Shown in pieces: positions 47,001-58,768 of a DNA stretch of 64,000 nt. Position numbers and translations under genes: made by a program. Within the stretch, counting starts at the first letter, position 1, and each line of letters begins with the position of its first letter. The DNA comes from Bagarius yarrelli (Eukaryota; Chordata; Actinopteri; Siluriformes; Sisoridae): NCBI GenBank assembly GCA_005784505.1, contig VCAZ01000001.1, positions 12,075,597 through 12,139,596 on the forward strand, written 5' to 3'. The notes under the pieces were generated by a model. The model was not told the origin of the DNA. It searched no databases and was given only the letters and a program-made list of their open reading frames with translations.

Positions 47001-50000
47001 ATATTGGTAGGTTTATGAACCCACTTTTAATATAGACGAGTGAAATTTCGTGCTGTTATTTAATTTTTTGGGGGGACATTTTTTCCTTTAATTGATAGGA
47101 CAGAGAATTGAAATGTAGGGAGAGATAGAGATTTGGGGGGGTTAAGTGCAACTTAAAAGAATGCCTTTAAAACTGAAATGCAAAATGTATGCAATACAGT
47201 AAAATGAACATATTGTCAATGGTATCTAGGTTGGAATTGTGTAGGTTCCATTTTTATTTATTTTTAATTACTTTCTTTTAGGTATGTTAAAAGTTAAAAG
47301 TTGCCACCTGCAGGTCAGTAAATGTACTTAACAAACAGTAGTAAAGTAGAATAAAATTTTAGTCAGTGGTATTGCAGGTAACACATTTTCCCTCAAATTC
47401 ACTTTAATACGCTAACTAAAAGTTTTACTTGTACACTACTGAACCACACACAAGATGTTTTTACTCACCAAATGCAAGAGTTATGCCTTGATGTATTGCT
47501 TCGGTGTTTCCTTTAGGTAAAATGGTGGACTGTGCTGTGATCCATGTAAATGGTGATGATGCTGAAGAGGTCCTTCGAGCCACACGGTTAGCTGTAGAGT
47601 ATCAGAGACGTTTCAGGAAGGACGTTATAGTGGACCTGTTGTGTTACCGCCAGTGGGGACACAATGAGCTGGACGAGCCATTCTTTACAAATCCTGCCAT
47701 GTACAAAATCATCCGGTAAGCTTTAAACTGGTTCTGACTTCTATACTTTTTCGATTGTATACCCATAAATACAATCGAATAATACATCAACCGGCTTACT
47801 CTGTTTGGTAGCTCCAGAAAGAGCATCCCTGATTCCTATTCTGACCAGCTGATCTCCGAGGGATTGATGACTGAGGAGGACCGCAGTAAAATTAAATCAG
47901 CCCATCATTCTATGCTTGTTGATAGTCTGTCCAACATGACCCTCTACAGCCCTCCACCCACCAACCTGCAAGATCGCTGGGGGGATCTGATGGAGCCACA
48001 GAACAAAGTTTCCTCCTGGGACACTGGTGTTTCTGTCCCTCTGCTACAGTATGTGGGAGCCAAATCTGTGGCGATCCCTGAGGAGATCCAAGTGCACAGT
48101 CACCTCGTAAAGACGCATATAAAGGTAACAGGTGATATCAAGCAGGAAGAGCTATGAAACCTGTGTTGCTATCTGTAGCACCACCATTCTGTGAGGTTAT
48201 AGCACATTTGATGCATATTTATTTAAAAACCATATAAGTATATAACCTTCATAAGCCCGTGTGCCAAACGACATTGTCCTGTGTACATCGGGAGCTGTGC
48301 AGCTGGTGCTATTCTGATCACGTGCATTACCACTTCTGCAATTTTATATGGAAAATTCTGTGATAAGCTGGTCAAATCTGCCCCAGAGTTTTTGACATTA
48401 TTCGTCAAGTTGAGGGTGATGCTGCATTGAGTGACACGCAAGCTTCTAGTACGGAAAAACAACAAAACTTTAGATTTGTTTAGAATTTGTTTATTGCACA
48501 TCTATTTGACTGATAAAGATATTTAGAAACAATATTTATTAATTGTTTTACCTCTGTTCTTTCCCCAATGGAGAAACAGGACAGAACTGTGCATGCATTT
48601 TACTTATAACACTGTAAATACCGTCAAATTTACCACCTCATTGCAAGCAACTCTTACTTCTCCAGCAACACAAGTAAAAGGGTCTATTTTAAATCTTTTT
48701 TTTTTTTTTTGAAAACATTAAGTGTTCTTTTAATTAAACCATGATACACACCGTGATACAAAAACCCACTTGCTTACATAATAGAAATTTTCTTTGCTGA
48801 AGTACTTATTTGTGTGCCTCATTTTAATGAATGAAGCTGGTATGAACACAAGCAGTATCTCATGAAGATAGACATTACATCCCTTAAATATTATTTAAAT
48901 TAGTGACATTATAATTGTTATTAAACAGTGTTATTTTATGATGGAAAGAAAATTATTTATTATTTTGCCCAATATGCTAAAAGCATCATGTGTTCGAGTT
49001 TGTGGTGTTGCTGGCATTTGATTGAATCTACTGTTTCATTGAACTGCACAGTCGAGGCTGCAGAAACTGGAGGCAGGAACTGCACTGGACTGGTCCACTG
49101 CTGAGGCACTGGCGTTCGGCACACTTCTTTGTCAGGGTAAGCAAACTCTCTTGAGCTATTGTTTTTTTTTTTAATGAACGTTTGGGCCTTTTTTTAATAG
49201 GTTCTAATGTCCAGCCAAATATTAAGTGTATTTGTGTTAAACATTTCACTTGTTTATTCCTGCTTGCTTTAACACAGGCTTTGACGTGCGGATCAGTGGT
49301 CAGGATGTTGGCCGAGGTACATTCAGTCAGCGTCACGCCATGGTCGTGTGCCAGGAGTCCAATGACATGTACATTCCTTTTAATCACATCGACCCACAAC
49401 AAAAAGGCCATTTGGAGGTCAGATTAACAGACAAATCCACTGTGTAATGCTTCAAATAATCCTTTACATAGCATATGTATTTACTGCTGTCATTTGCTAG
49501 TAAATTATTTGTATTTTTAGCAATGCATCACCTGAGGTGACGGTATTTAAAAGACGTTGTATGTGTGTTTTTGTGTCAGGTGTGTAACAGTGCACTGTCG
49601 GAAGAAGCGGTGTTGGGTTTTGAATACGGGATGAGTATCGAACAGCCAAAACTGCTGCCTATTTGGGAAGCTCAGTTTGGTGATTTCTTCAATGGAGCAC
49701 AAATTATCTTTGACACCTTTATTTCTGGAGGTAATAATTATAGTAGTAGTAAATGTAAATTTAAAAAGACGTATTTCTGGTCCAGATTTGTGCTATAGAA
49801 ATGTTTCAGTTTGTCAAATCCTATACAGAAATTCTGAGAACTGAAGGGTTTTCCACGATTAAATTTTTTTTTGCAGTGTCTAGAAAATATTAATTTTATA
49901 CCTGGTAAAAGACTATTAAAGCTATAAAAAGTTTTTTTTTTTTTTTTTTACTACTAGGTGAGGCAAAGTGGTTGCTGCAGAGCGGCATAGTCATCCTGCT

Positions 50001-52721
50001 CCCACACGGCTACGATGGAGCTGGACCCGAGCACTCATCCTGCCGCATTGAGCGCTTTTTACAAGTGAGTAGTGAAAGTGTTAAAGTGAACTCTCAAAGT
50101 GATTCTAAATTATTCATTGTGTCATTCATTTCCCTCCCAACAGCTGTGTGACAGTAAGGAGGAGGGCATTGATGGTGACACAGTAAATATGTCTGTGGTG
50201 CATCCAACAACTCCGGCTCAATATTTTCATTTGCTAAGGAGACAAATGATCCGAAACTTCCGCAAACCACTAATTGTAGCATCCCCCAAAACACTGCTGC
50301 GTTTTTCTGTAAGTTTTGTACCGCATGGTTATCCAACATGAAGTATAACCCTATTTAATATATTATTGTCAGTGCCTCTGAATTTATTGATTGAACACTT
50401 TATTGGGTGTAGTGGAGTGTGTATATATGTATAGTTTACAGTCTGTATGCCGTGTGTTTATTGTCCTGCACTCATCTAACCCTGTCATTAAGTGTCTTCG
50501 CCTAATGTAGTCTTGTGTACTGTTATGTAAAAAAAAAATTCTGTGAGATGATGATGATTTTTGTGTGTAACACTAGGGGGCAGTGTCGAGCTTAGAGGAA
50601 ATGGGAGCTGGAACTTCCTTCAAGCCTGTAATAGGTGACACCTCTGTAAATCCTGAAAAGTAAGCTTGGCGGTGATGAAAGATGTTTTTGTTTAACTCTC
50701 TTATTTTATGTAACAATTATGTGCCTGTAATCATGTAATAATCCCTGCGTTTTTCTCTGCTGTGTGCCAGTGTGCAGCGAGTGCTGTTTTGCTCAGGCAA
50801 GCACTATTATGCACTGCTGAAACAAAGAGAGACTCTGCCTGAGGCATGTAAGAACACAGCACTGATCAGAATAGAGGAGATTTGCCCTTTTCCCACAGAA
50901 GCCCTACAGCAGGAGTTACGCAAATACAGTAATGCCAGAGGTAAAGTGACATTACAAGCTTCTTGCGAGTGACGCTCCATTTCCTCCAAACCAGAGAGAA
51001 ACACAGCATGTCTTCATTGAGCTAAGAGGCTTTGTGCAAATCCTGAAACAGCGCCTCAGTGAAGGGACCTCATAATACTGTAGCAATTACAGACACCCTA
51101 GACAACTGAGTGCTCTTAACTTTGTGAAAGACACGCGTACACTCATGTCCGTAAACTTATGGCTATAAAGTGTATATGGTGTAACAAGCCTTTGTAGTAG
51201 GATTGTATAAAGTATTATAGCCAGGATTTAATGTTTAATGCTTAAGCATGAGTTAACTTAAATTTCAAACTTTTGATGCCTTTTGGTTCTTATTATTTGC
51301 CCACTGATTCTCACAGGGTGTAACGTTATAAACTGCACCCTGTAGGGGCAGGGTGGCTCAAAATGGTTAAGGTGCTGAGTTGTTAATCTGAAGACCAGAA
51401 ACACCTGGGTTCAAGCCCCACCTCCGGCAAGTCAACCACTGTTGGGTCCCTTGAGCAGACCCTTAACCCCTCCTGCTCCAGGGGCGCTGTATCATAGCTG
51501 ACCCTGCGCTCTGACCCCAACTTACTAAGATGGGATATATGCGAAAAATGCATTTCATTGGCTCTGTACATGTACCTTGCACAATGACAATGAATTGAAT
51601 ATACTTATACTTATACTTTTAGTAAAGGCTTTTCACTAGATGTTCAAGTGTGGCTGGGTTTGTAGTGGAGGTCTGAAGCACAGTCTACATTCCAGTCCAT
51701 CCCCAAGTGTAATGGAACACATAACTTTAAGCTCATTAGTTTTAACCCTAACACATTTTTATAAGTTTTATAGACTAGAGGTTCACTATACAGAGACATC
51801 CGATACAGCTGTTTTGGGAAGAACTACATATGAGCGTGATGATCAGGTGTCCACAGATGCAATTCCTATTCCAAAGAAAGCGTGTGCAAACAATTGTTGT
51901 TGTTTTAAAAGAGTTAACGTGCTATTTGCAAGAGGAGGTGATTGATGCCACCGAGGCAATAGGGCGAGATTCCCTCCTTTGGCCATGGTTCCTAAATTGT
52001 GTCTGTCTGAACATTGTTTGGACATACAGTGTAGCTGAAAACAGCCAATGAGGTCCTCTCTTAAATCAGACAATGTTGTGTTAGTTTTTCTGAATTGAAA
52101 CTCTGTATAGAAAAGTCGTTATTTATAACTGTTATTAGGGCTACACCCGTTTTCCAGCGTGTAAATGTAGTTGTTGCAATTTTTGCACAAGAAATGAGTG
52201 TTTAGATAATATGCAACTTCTTTATTTAGACTACTTTTTTATTTAACTGTATTAGAGTATTTCTTAAAGTGCTCAAATAACCATGCACGTTAATAGAAGC
52301 TTAAGCCTGTATTAACAATTACCACTTTCGCAGACCTATAGATTTGTGCCTGGTGCAGTGATCTAGACTCTTATCATTTTATTTTTTTTTGAGCTTATGC
52401 CAACTCTTTTTATTTATAGAGTTTATATGGAGTCAGGAAGAGCCGCAGAACATGGGATGCTGGTTTTTTGTGTCTTCCAGATTTGAAAAGCAGCTCGCCT
52501 GTAAGGTAAGACTGTTGCCTTTTTTTTGTTTGTTAGTTTGTTTTTGTTTTTCTTCTTTTCTTTCTAGGATATGCATAAATCTTACTAACAGACTGTTGTT
52601 TTTTTTCTCCTCTACCAAGCTGCGGCTTGTCAGCAGGCCTCCCCTGCCTGCCCCCGCTGTGGGTATCGGTACTCTCCACCAACAGCAGCACGAAGCCATT
52701 CTTACAGCCTCTTTCTCCTGA
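41054..52721 (+). CDS. dhtkd1: 2-oxoadipate dehydrogenase E1 (DHTKD1), mitochondrial
   Basis: Thiamine-diphosphate E1 of the matrix 2-oxoadipate dehydrogenase complex, converting 2-oxoadipate toward glutaryl-CoA in lysine and tryptophan breakdown. Seventeen exons join in frame: 41054-41246, 41500-41652, 41798-42009, 44260-44454, 45625-45894, 46835-47006, 47517-47715, 47812-48124, 49052-49136, 49278-49417, 49580-49730, 49958-50064, 50144-50308, 50577-50659, 50771-50940, 52420-52505 and 52620-52721 (TGA), giving 931 residues (human 919). The start MSAGVMLKSLQKLSRFSLAV is basic and acid-free, as for a matrix presequence. Key blocks: KRYGGEGAESMMGFF, GMPHRGRLNLLTGL, HVTMLPNPSHLEA, GDASFSGQGIVPETF, NNQVGYTTPAERARSSLYC (ThDP/Mg region), RQWGHNELDEPF, SGQDVGRGTFSQRHA, WEAQFGDFFNGAQ, LLPHGYDGAGPEHSSCRIER and IWSQEEPQNMG. 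ATG 41054 has A at -3. Intron 3 hosts a Tc1-like element. Confidence 0.96.
42973..43748 (+). mobile_element. Tc1-like deletion derivative with both terminal repeats, in dhtkd1 intron 3
   Basis: Terminal inverted repeats begin CAGTCATGTGAAAAAATTAG at the left and match 23 of 24 bases at the right, flanked by TA on both sides (42971-42972, 43749-43750). The 776-bp body keeps only a transposase N-terminus: from ATG 43325, MVRSKGLSEAFRKKTVAAYE, then FEISHSTAGSI of the helix-turn-helix, after which the frame is unrelated. It cannot self-mobilise but has the ends needed to be moved in trans. A G17 run sits at 43538-43554. Confidence 0.9.
43762..44135 (+). repeat. SINE split by another insertion
   Basis: A SINE head (gattaaggcgttggactgtt and a B-box-like ggttgtggtttttattccca) stops at about 43822. 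Its tail (gaataggggcatctgctaaa then tgccagaaatgtaaatg) resumes at about 44035. The intervening DNA is another repeat. Confidence 0.55.
43826..44030. mobile_element. MITE-like insertion inside the SINE
   Basis: Begins 'agggctgcacaatattgaag' and ends near 'cctgtagcctt', imperfect complementary ends of a small fish repeat often starting 'agggctgcac'. The body is AT-rich with 'gcaatatgcgataacg'. Class unproven. Confidence 0.4.
46316..46505 (-). repeat. tRNA-derived SINE, antisense, near complete, in dhtkd1 intron 5
   Basis: Tail 'acagcatttggcagatgctc', core 'caactgagcaattgaggggg', B-box complement 'agaatcgaacccacaatctt' and head 'aatcatgagccaccaccaat'. One of the clearest copies. Confidence 0.85.
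50970..51185. mobile_element. Tc1-derived miniature element, partial
   Basis: 'cacagcatgtcttcattgag', 'ctaagaggctttgtgc', 'caccctagacaactgagtgc' and an end 'cgtaaacttatggctataaa'. It starts about 30 bp after the dhtkd1 exon ending at 50940. Confidence 0.55.
51340..51610 (+). repeat. SINE, second tail type, near full length
   Basis: 'gggtggctcaaaatggttaa', 'gttgttaatctgaagacc', 'tgggttcaagccccac', 'cctgctccaggggcgctgta', 'atgcatttcattggctctgt' and a final 'gacaatgaattgaata'. The A/B-box part resembles a tRNA; the 3' part looks like a LINE-derived tail. Confidence 0.8.
51618..51870. mobile_element. Tc1-derived miniature element
   Basis: 'aaaggcttttcactagatgt' at the left and 'tacatatgagcgtgatgatc' with 'aggtgtccacagatgc' at the right, as at 30890. 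It directly follows the SINE in dhtkd1 intron 15. Confidence 0.55.
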
Positions 52722-53760
52722 TAAACATAAAGCCCTACTCTACCTCTGCCCAGTACAGCACTTGACAAGCAGTACCGCTGCCACCGAGCAATTCCACAGA
52801 GAGCATTAATGCTAAATTTTTTTTTTGGTGACAATTTTTGTTTTGCAGGAGCAAACTATTAAATGTATTTCAGTGTTTTTAAATTCTTTGCATAGGTTGA
52901 ACTATTCCTAGGTATAGGGATCCCTAAAACGTAAAAATCTTTACATTACTTTGGATAAAACAGACTATCAAAATCTATAGTGTTTCTTGTTTTAAACAAA
53001 TTGGATTAATTTTTGCTCATCTGTCCAACTAAAATGCTGAAAATTTTAAATGATCTTTCTATAGTTTACATAAGAAAGGGTTACAGCAGTTGATAAAATA
53101 ATTGTATTTTTGACTTTTAAGATGGTTTTCCCCCTAAATGTTATGCACTGTATGTGTCTAACTAACAAACAGCAGACACTGAAAAGTCTGTGCACTGACA
53201 GCGTGCATTCTTGACCTGAATGCAGTTGAATGTTATAATAAAAATATATATGTTCTTGCATATAATGTACATTTAAATTTGTTGCGACATATAAATTATT
53301 GTAAAGGAAGTAATACTCTTATGTTTTTTGGGGTTTTTTTGTAAAGTATTTTACATAGAAGATGTATGTTGGTTAACATTCAACACCAAAGTGTACTGAT
53401 CGAGTCATACTGTCTGTTGTGGGTTTACTAAAAGCCTAAAATGCACTCTTGGGAACAAAAATGATAGTATTGTACATTTATAGCAATTTTTGCTGTAATT
53501 GACTATGCTTTGATTTATAACCTCATTATTTAAGTACCAATGCTTTAAGTACCAATGTTCTACATTTTTTTTAAAAATGAAGACAGAAAACAACTTGATG
53601 ATTTCATTTCTGTGTACTGTATGTGCTAACATTTGGCTTGTTATTGCTGTACGGTGCTTGTAGGACACCTTGTCACCTTGTAACTCTAGGAATGACCTTG
53701 TTTTCTGAGTGACACCAGATATTGAGAGAGTAAATAAAATTCAAAAACTTTTCTAGAAGG
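52722..53760 (+). other. dhtkd1 3' UTR (predicted)
   Basis: AT-rich DNA after the TGA. AATAAA occurs at 53237-53242 (weak downstream element) and at 53733-53738. No other gene visible. Confidence 0.5.
53733..53738 (+). terminator. Candidate distal dhtkd1 poly(A) signal
   Basis: AATAAA followed by T-rich sequence (aacttttctag) within 20 bases. Confidence 0.4.
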
Positions 53761-53887
53761 TGCAAATCTTTAGAGGGAAAATACAGAAAATAAATGGATT
53801 ATTAGTTACTACTCGTTGATCCAATCTAAAGTGATTATAACCTTTTTTTGTATCAAGATTTTATTCTAGTAATATTTTAACAAAATA

Positions 53888-54016
53888 CTACAGAGATGGG
53901 GGGGCAGAGAGAGAGAGAAGAAAGGATCCGAGTCAGAATCGAACACGGGTCGCCGAAGCACGATTGCGGATGTGAGTGTCGGCGCTTTAACCTACCACAC
54001 CACCGCGCTGGCCTTT
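53888..54016 (-). repeat. tRNA-like SINE of a third type, antisense
   Basis: On the minus strand it reads 'agcgcggtggtgtggtaggt' (A-box like), 'gacccgtgttcgattctgac' (B-box like), then a 3' run of TCT repeats and C's. It looks like a tRNA-derived head with a short tail and differs from the two main SINE groups. Confidence 0.6.
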
Positions 54017-54790
54017 TTAACCACATATTTTATATTTGTAGTGAACTGTGCCAATAGTCAGGTGGATGAAAATCGAATAACTGTATTACCTTTATCTTGT
54101 TTTTAATTTTAGGGGGGAAAAAGATTGCTGCATTTAAAATTTTAATTTGACATCCCTAGAATAACTGAATGTTTTGGCTGTCTTTGGGAAACAAGTGCTT
54201 TTTATGCAGTTACTTCTATCTTTAAAAGCATATTTGGTGTATTTACCCTGTGCAGGTAGAATCCTGACTTCACATGAGCAGCAAAGTATCTTGTCGACTT
54301 CTCCAGTGAGGCAGAAATCCTTTATAGGATTACCCACTGATGGGTTAATCTCTAACACACTGTGTCCCAGACAATTTCCCCTCGATCCCATGTTCATTCT
54401 ATCCTGTTAAAATCACATGACCACCATTATCCTTTTTTTATTTAAAGTGCTACTTCTAGTTTTATGTAAAACTACATATTATCAGACATTATTCTGTCGA
54501 TAATCCTTCTACCTTTTCTTACATTTGATTTTCTAAAAGAAATAGTTCTTAAACTCTGTACATTTCGATTTTGTCTATATAATATATTGTCTATATTGTA
54601 ATGGACTTGCTTCAGATTATTTAAAATAAAACCTTATCCTTGCTGTTTAGGAGGAATTTGAGTAGCTAGCACAATCTGGCAACCCTGTAATTAGCTGTCC
54701 ATAGAGTGAGCAAAGGCCAGCATTAATCTTGTCCTCTGGGTTGTTTGAGCACCAGTAGGTGCAATAAGAATCTGTGAGGGTAACTGGGCT
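54017..54790. other. dhtkd1-camk1d spacer, left part
   Basis: Unique-looking A/T-rich DNA. No gene, RNA or clear repeat seen before the poly-G tract. Confidence 0.4.
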
Positions 54791-54862
<72 letters not shown>

Positions 54863-54897
54863 GGGGGGGGGGGGGGGGGGGGGGTAGGGTGGGGGGG
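54791..54897. repeat. Poly-G tract of about 107 bp
   Basis: G runs of 40, 30 and 22 bases separated by single T's, then short G runs with TA and T interruptions. It is G-quadruplex-prone. Such length is unusual in fish DNA and its exact length is unreliable. Confidence 0.9.
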
Positions 54898-55164
54898 AAT
54901 GAGGCTGTGGTGGTTAGATGTCTACACACATTTAACTTTTTTTTTTTTATAAATTGCACACACAGCATCGTTAGCAGCAATGAAAAAAGATCCTGTGTAT
55001 CTCAAAAATATGTAAAAGAAAACAGTTTACATTGATTAAAAGCTTACTTTTCAGTTTTAAATTATTGGGTATAATAATATCCTAAATAGTTGTTATTATT
55101 AATATTTTTCAATAAAATTAGTCTTTTTAACATTTCCCCGCTTTTCTTGGTGCCACCTGAAGCA

Positions 55165-55370
55165 CTATTGGGTGGTGGTGGTAGTGCAGTGGTTAAGTGT
55201 TGCACTAACTAACAACCGGAAGATTGTGAGCTCGATTCCCTGTACCACCAAGTTACCACCGCTGGGACCCCTGAGCAAGGCCCTTAACCCCTCAGTTTAC
55301 ACAGTTGTAAAAATAAGTTAATGATAAGTCGCTCTGAATAAGAGTGTCTGCTAAATACCGGAAAGGTTTG
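55165..55370 (+). repeat. tRNA-derived SINE, sense, upstream of camk1d
   Basis: 'gtggtagtgcagtggttaag', 'gtgagctcgattccctgtac', 'ctgagcaaggcccttaaccc' and 'gagtgtctgctaaatac'. It lies about 360 bp before the camk1d start codon. Confidence 0.85.
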
Positions 55371-55611
55371 TGTGCTGGAGGCTGATATTACCCTTTATAG
55401 GGCAGTTATGTCGCAAGCTTGAGATTTATTGGTTATACTTGTCCCTTAGCTAATGGATATAAACTGCAAGCACTTCATGATCGGGTTTAAAGGTGTGTGT
55501 TTTGTTTCTGGATAATCGGGAGAATTTTATTTACTGTTAAAGTCAAAACAGGCGTTAGCTGCAGCACTTCGCCGGATTAGTGCGGGTTTGCGGCTGCGTA
55601 AATCAGCTGTG

Positions 55612-55634
55612 ACACACACACACACACACACACG
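55612..55634. repeat. (AC)n microsatellite in camk1d 5' region
   Basis: About eleven AC units some 95 bp before the start codon, likely in the promoter or 5' UTR. A second (AC)n run lies at 55853-55873, just inside intron 1. Confidence 0.85.
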
Positions 55635-55726
55635 TGCATTCACCGTTTTAATTTTCTCTGGCTGTTCTCACCCAGGTTGTGTGTCTACTTAGAGACAAGG
55701 TTATTTATTAACGCAGTGTTGGTGCC

Positions 55727-56119
55727 ATGGCTAAGGGGAAGGAAGACTCGGCAAAAGGCTCGTGGAAAAAGCAAGTCGATGACATTAAGAAGATTTTCGA
55801 GTTTAAGGAGATTCTCGGGACGTGAGTAGCTCAATACCGCTGCATCACCATTTACACACACACACACACACACCACTCCACACGCAGGCATCCATTCATT
55901 CTTAGTCTAGAATAATCAGAAATGGTGTCCCCCCCCCCTCTCTTATGTTTTATTTTACGCACCAAGAAAAGCTCAGTGTTCCATCAGTAAAGGTGCACCG
56001 ACAGACTGACTGATTGCACACTTGAGGAATGTACTGCAGTCTGAACCTAGGCTGATTTTAGATAGAAAAAATAATAACAATAAGAACAATAACAACAAAT
56101 TTTATTATGGTTGTTATTG

Positions 56120-56153
<34 letters not shown>

Positions 56154-58734
56154 GAATAATAATAATTGTTGTTATTGTTATTAATGTTGTTGTTGCTTCT
56201 ATCATTAATCATGTTGTTTATGATGTGTGTATTCCCATTGCTTCCTGCAAGGTGACATTTCAATTCGTACTGTAGCTGCTCCGCTTCACTGTAAAGAAAT
56301 ATTTATCTGTTTATTCTCATTTGATTCATTTAGTCCATCCGACTGTGTCACTTTGTCCTCTTTTTAAAAACACCTCTGTAAATCAGCTATGAAACACTTA
56401 CTGTGATCATGAGTGTGTGGATGCCTGAACATTACACCAATAGTGTACATACTGTCTGTGCTCCTTCCTTAAAGTGTTTCCACGCAATTGGAAAGAAACT
56501 TAACCAAAAGAAACTTAAAGGCTCAAACACACAAAACCTCTGAGCTCTGTGATGTTCTGGTTGGAATGGAAGAACTGAAATGTTCCTCACAGAGCCCTGA
56601 ATCTGACTTCTGATTCTGAACCTTTCTTTAAAGCAGAAACAGAATCATTAGAAGATCTTAGAAAAGTCTTTAATAATCTGTAGCTAGAATAGGATTAAAA
56701 TGTGCATGGGCATTTTATAAACATAATTTTCTTTGCTTTGTTTATGAGGGTCAAATACTGATTTTTTTTTTTTTGCCCCCTAACTGTTTATAGCAAATCC
56801 AAAAGCACCAGTAATAACAAGAAGGCTCTTATCTTAGTGTCGTCGTTAAAAATTTAATAATAAGGCTCATTTCCTTAACTGATTCGAATTTCCTCCTTCA
56901 TCTTTCTATTTTTCCCTCTATTTGTGGCGGTTTATGTAATGGAGAAAAGACGGTTGATATTTTCGATATCTAATAATAATCAAGATGATTTGTTATACCT
57001 ATGAAAATGTAATCACGTTATTACAAAATTAGAGCAAATTATTGATTTTTGTATCTACAAAAAATGTATTAGATAATTGTATATAAAAAAAGATTGATCC
57101 AGTGTTTTACAAAAGATGAAATGTGGTCCCCCTTTTACAAGAACTGGGCGCCTCTTATATAGAATATAGAAACATTTAATATATTCGATTTCCTCTGTTT
57201 ATTAGCGATTACAACTTTAAATATGATAAATTAGGTTACTCCTGATTTATACATTTTTTTTGTAAAGTTTGTCCTGTATTTCCTAGTGGTATTTTAATAT
57301 TTGTTAATTTTCTCTAGTAAGAACACTTTAACTGAAAACCCATTGAAAATCACATCTCATTGCAAATTGAGGTTTTATGTTATGAATCATCGTTCCCCCA
57401 GCACCGTCTGACCACACCACCACCTCCTCCTCTGTCCGCTGCACTGCCGGCTCCAGTCTGGATTAGAATCGTGCTGATGCAGGATAGGCATTACAGCTGT
57501 AAGGTCTATAATTAAAACGAGTTCTGTTTCTTTCTCCTAGAAACTTTCCGTTCACGGCTTTAGCATTCTAATAAGAAACATTTGGTTGTAGAAGTCAATC
57601 AAATCAATGTCAGAGTCACTGGCTGTCTTCAAGAGAAGATGGAAAACCCACCTTTTTCTTAAATACCTAGCTCTTGACAAAAAAAAAATCTGTGCTGCTC
57701 TTTCAACAGTTTCTGTTGTTGTTACACTGATTTGTGAACAACTGTATCAGCATTAAGCTGTTCAATGATTTAAAGCACTTTTGTACGTCGCTCTGGACAA
57801 GAGCGTCTGCTAAATACTGTAAATGTAAATGTAAGTCAGATTAGTCACTGTAAAACTAAGTTACATAAACAGAATTCAGGATTAAACCCAGGATTATATC
57901 CTGAGGATTTTCCAAATTCGTTGCTTATATAAGAATTCTCTAATGCACTATTCAAGAATCTTTAGCCAAACTAACAAACAACGCAAAATATAAAACAATG
58001 AATGCCGAAAGATTACTGCCTGACCGCTCATGCTCATCTAATGTTTATCCTGACCAGATTTAAACATTAAGCCTGTTTAGCATGCGGATAACTTTGTCCA
58101 CTCTTCAAAAATAGCTCGTATGTTCTCTGCAGTGGTGACTCAACAGAAATCTATTCTCAATCCATTGAACACTTACACACCTCACTCCTCCGTCCTCTAG
58201 CATGTTGAATAGTGGTGTTAAATCAGGATCGGTTTAACCCCTGCAATAGGATCAGATTTTAAACTTGGGACTCTTGCTGCTCTTCTTGTTGTTAAAATGA
58301 ATTGATCCAACTATATTCTCATTGTGCTGTCAGTCTCATTCTGCTGTAATAGGAGTACAGAGAAAGTAAAATGTCTTATCTGATGTATAATTTTAGAAGC
58401 CCATTTTTAAATGTAGTATTTCTGCAGAATTGATCAGGAAAATGCTTAATGAGATCAGACATTAATGTCGAATGAGGTGGTCTGAGGTTCAGTCAGTGTT
58501 CCAGTTCATCCCAAAGGTGTTAATTGGGGTTGAGTCACAGTCAGGGCTCTGTACAGGACACTCCAGTTCTTTCACTTCAAGAATATTGTCATGCTACAAC
58601 GATGTTTAGAATTCTAGAAAATTGTGTGCTGATAACTTTTGTGGCAACCGTTGTGGGAACTTTTGTGGGAAGAAGAACTCTTTGGGGCATGATAGAAGGG
58701 GTCCACCTCCTACCTTCCCAACATTCTACTGAAA

Positions 58735-58768
<34 letters not shown>

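Noticed and set aside
52433..52834. 133-codon minus-strand open frame over the last dhtkd1 exons
   Set aside because: Shadow of dhtkd1 exons 16-17 and intron; low-complexity Lys/Gln-rich sequence.
53888..54016. A functional tRNA gene
   Set aside because: A- and B-box-like motifs are present on the minus strand, but the acceptor stem does not pair convincingly and a SINE-like tail follows.
54723..54980. Poly-proline open frame opposite the poly-G tract
   Set aside because: A homopolymer artefact with no start context, splice sites or homology.
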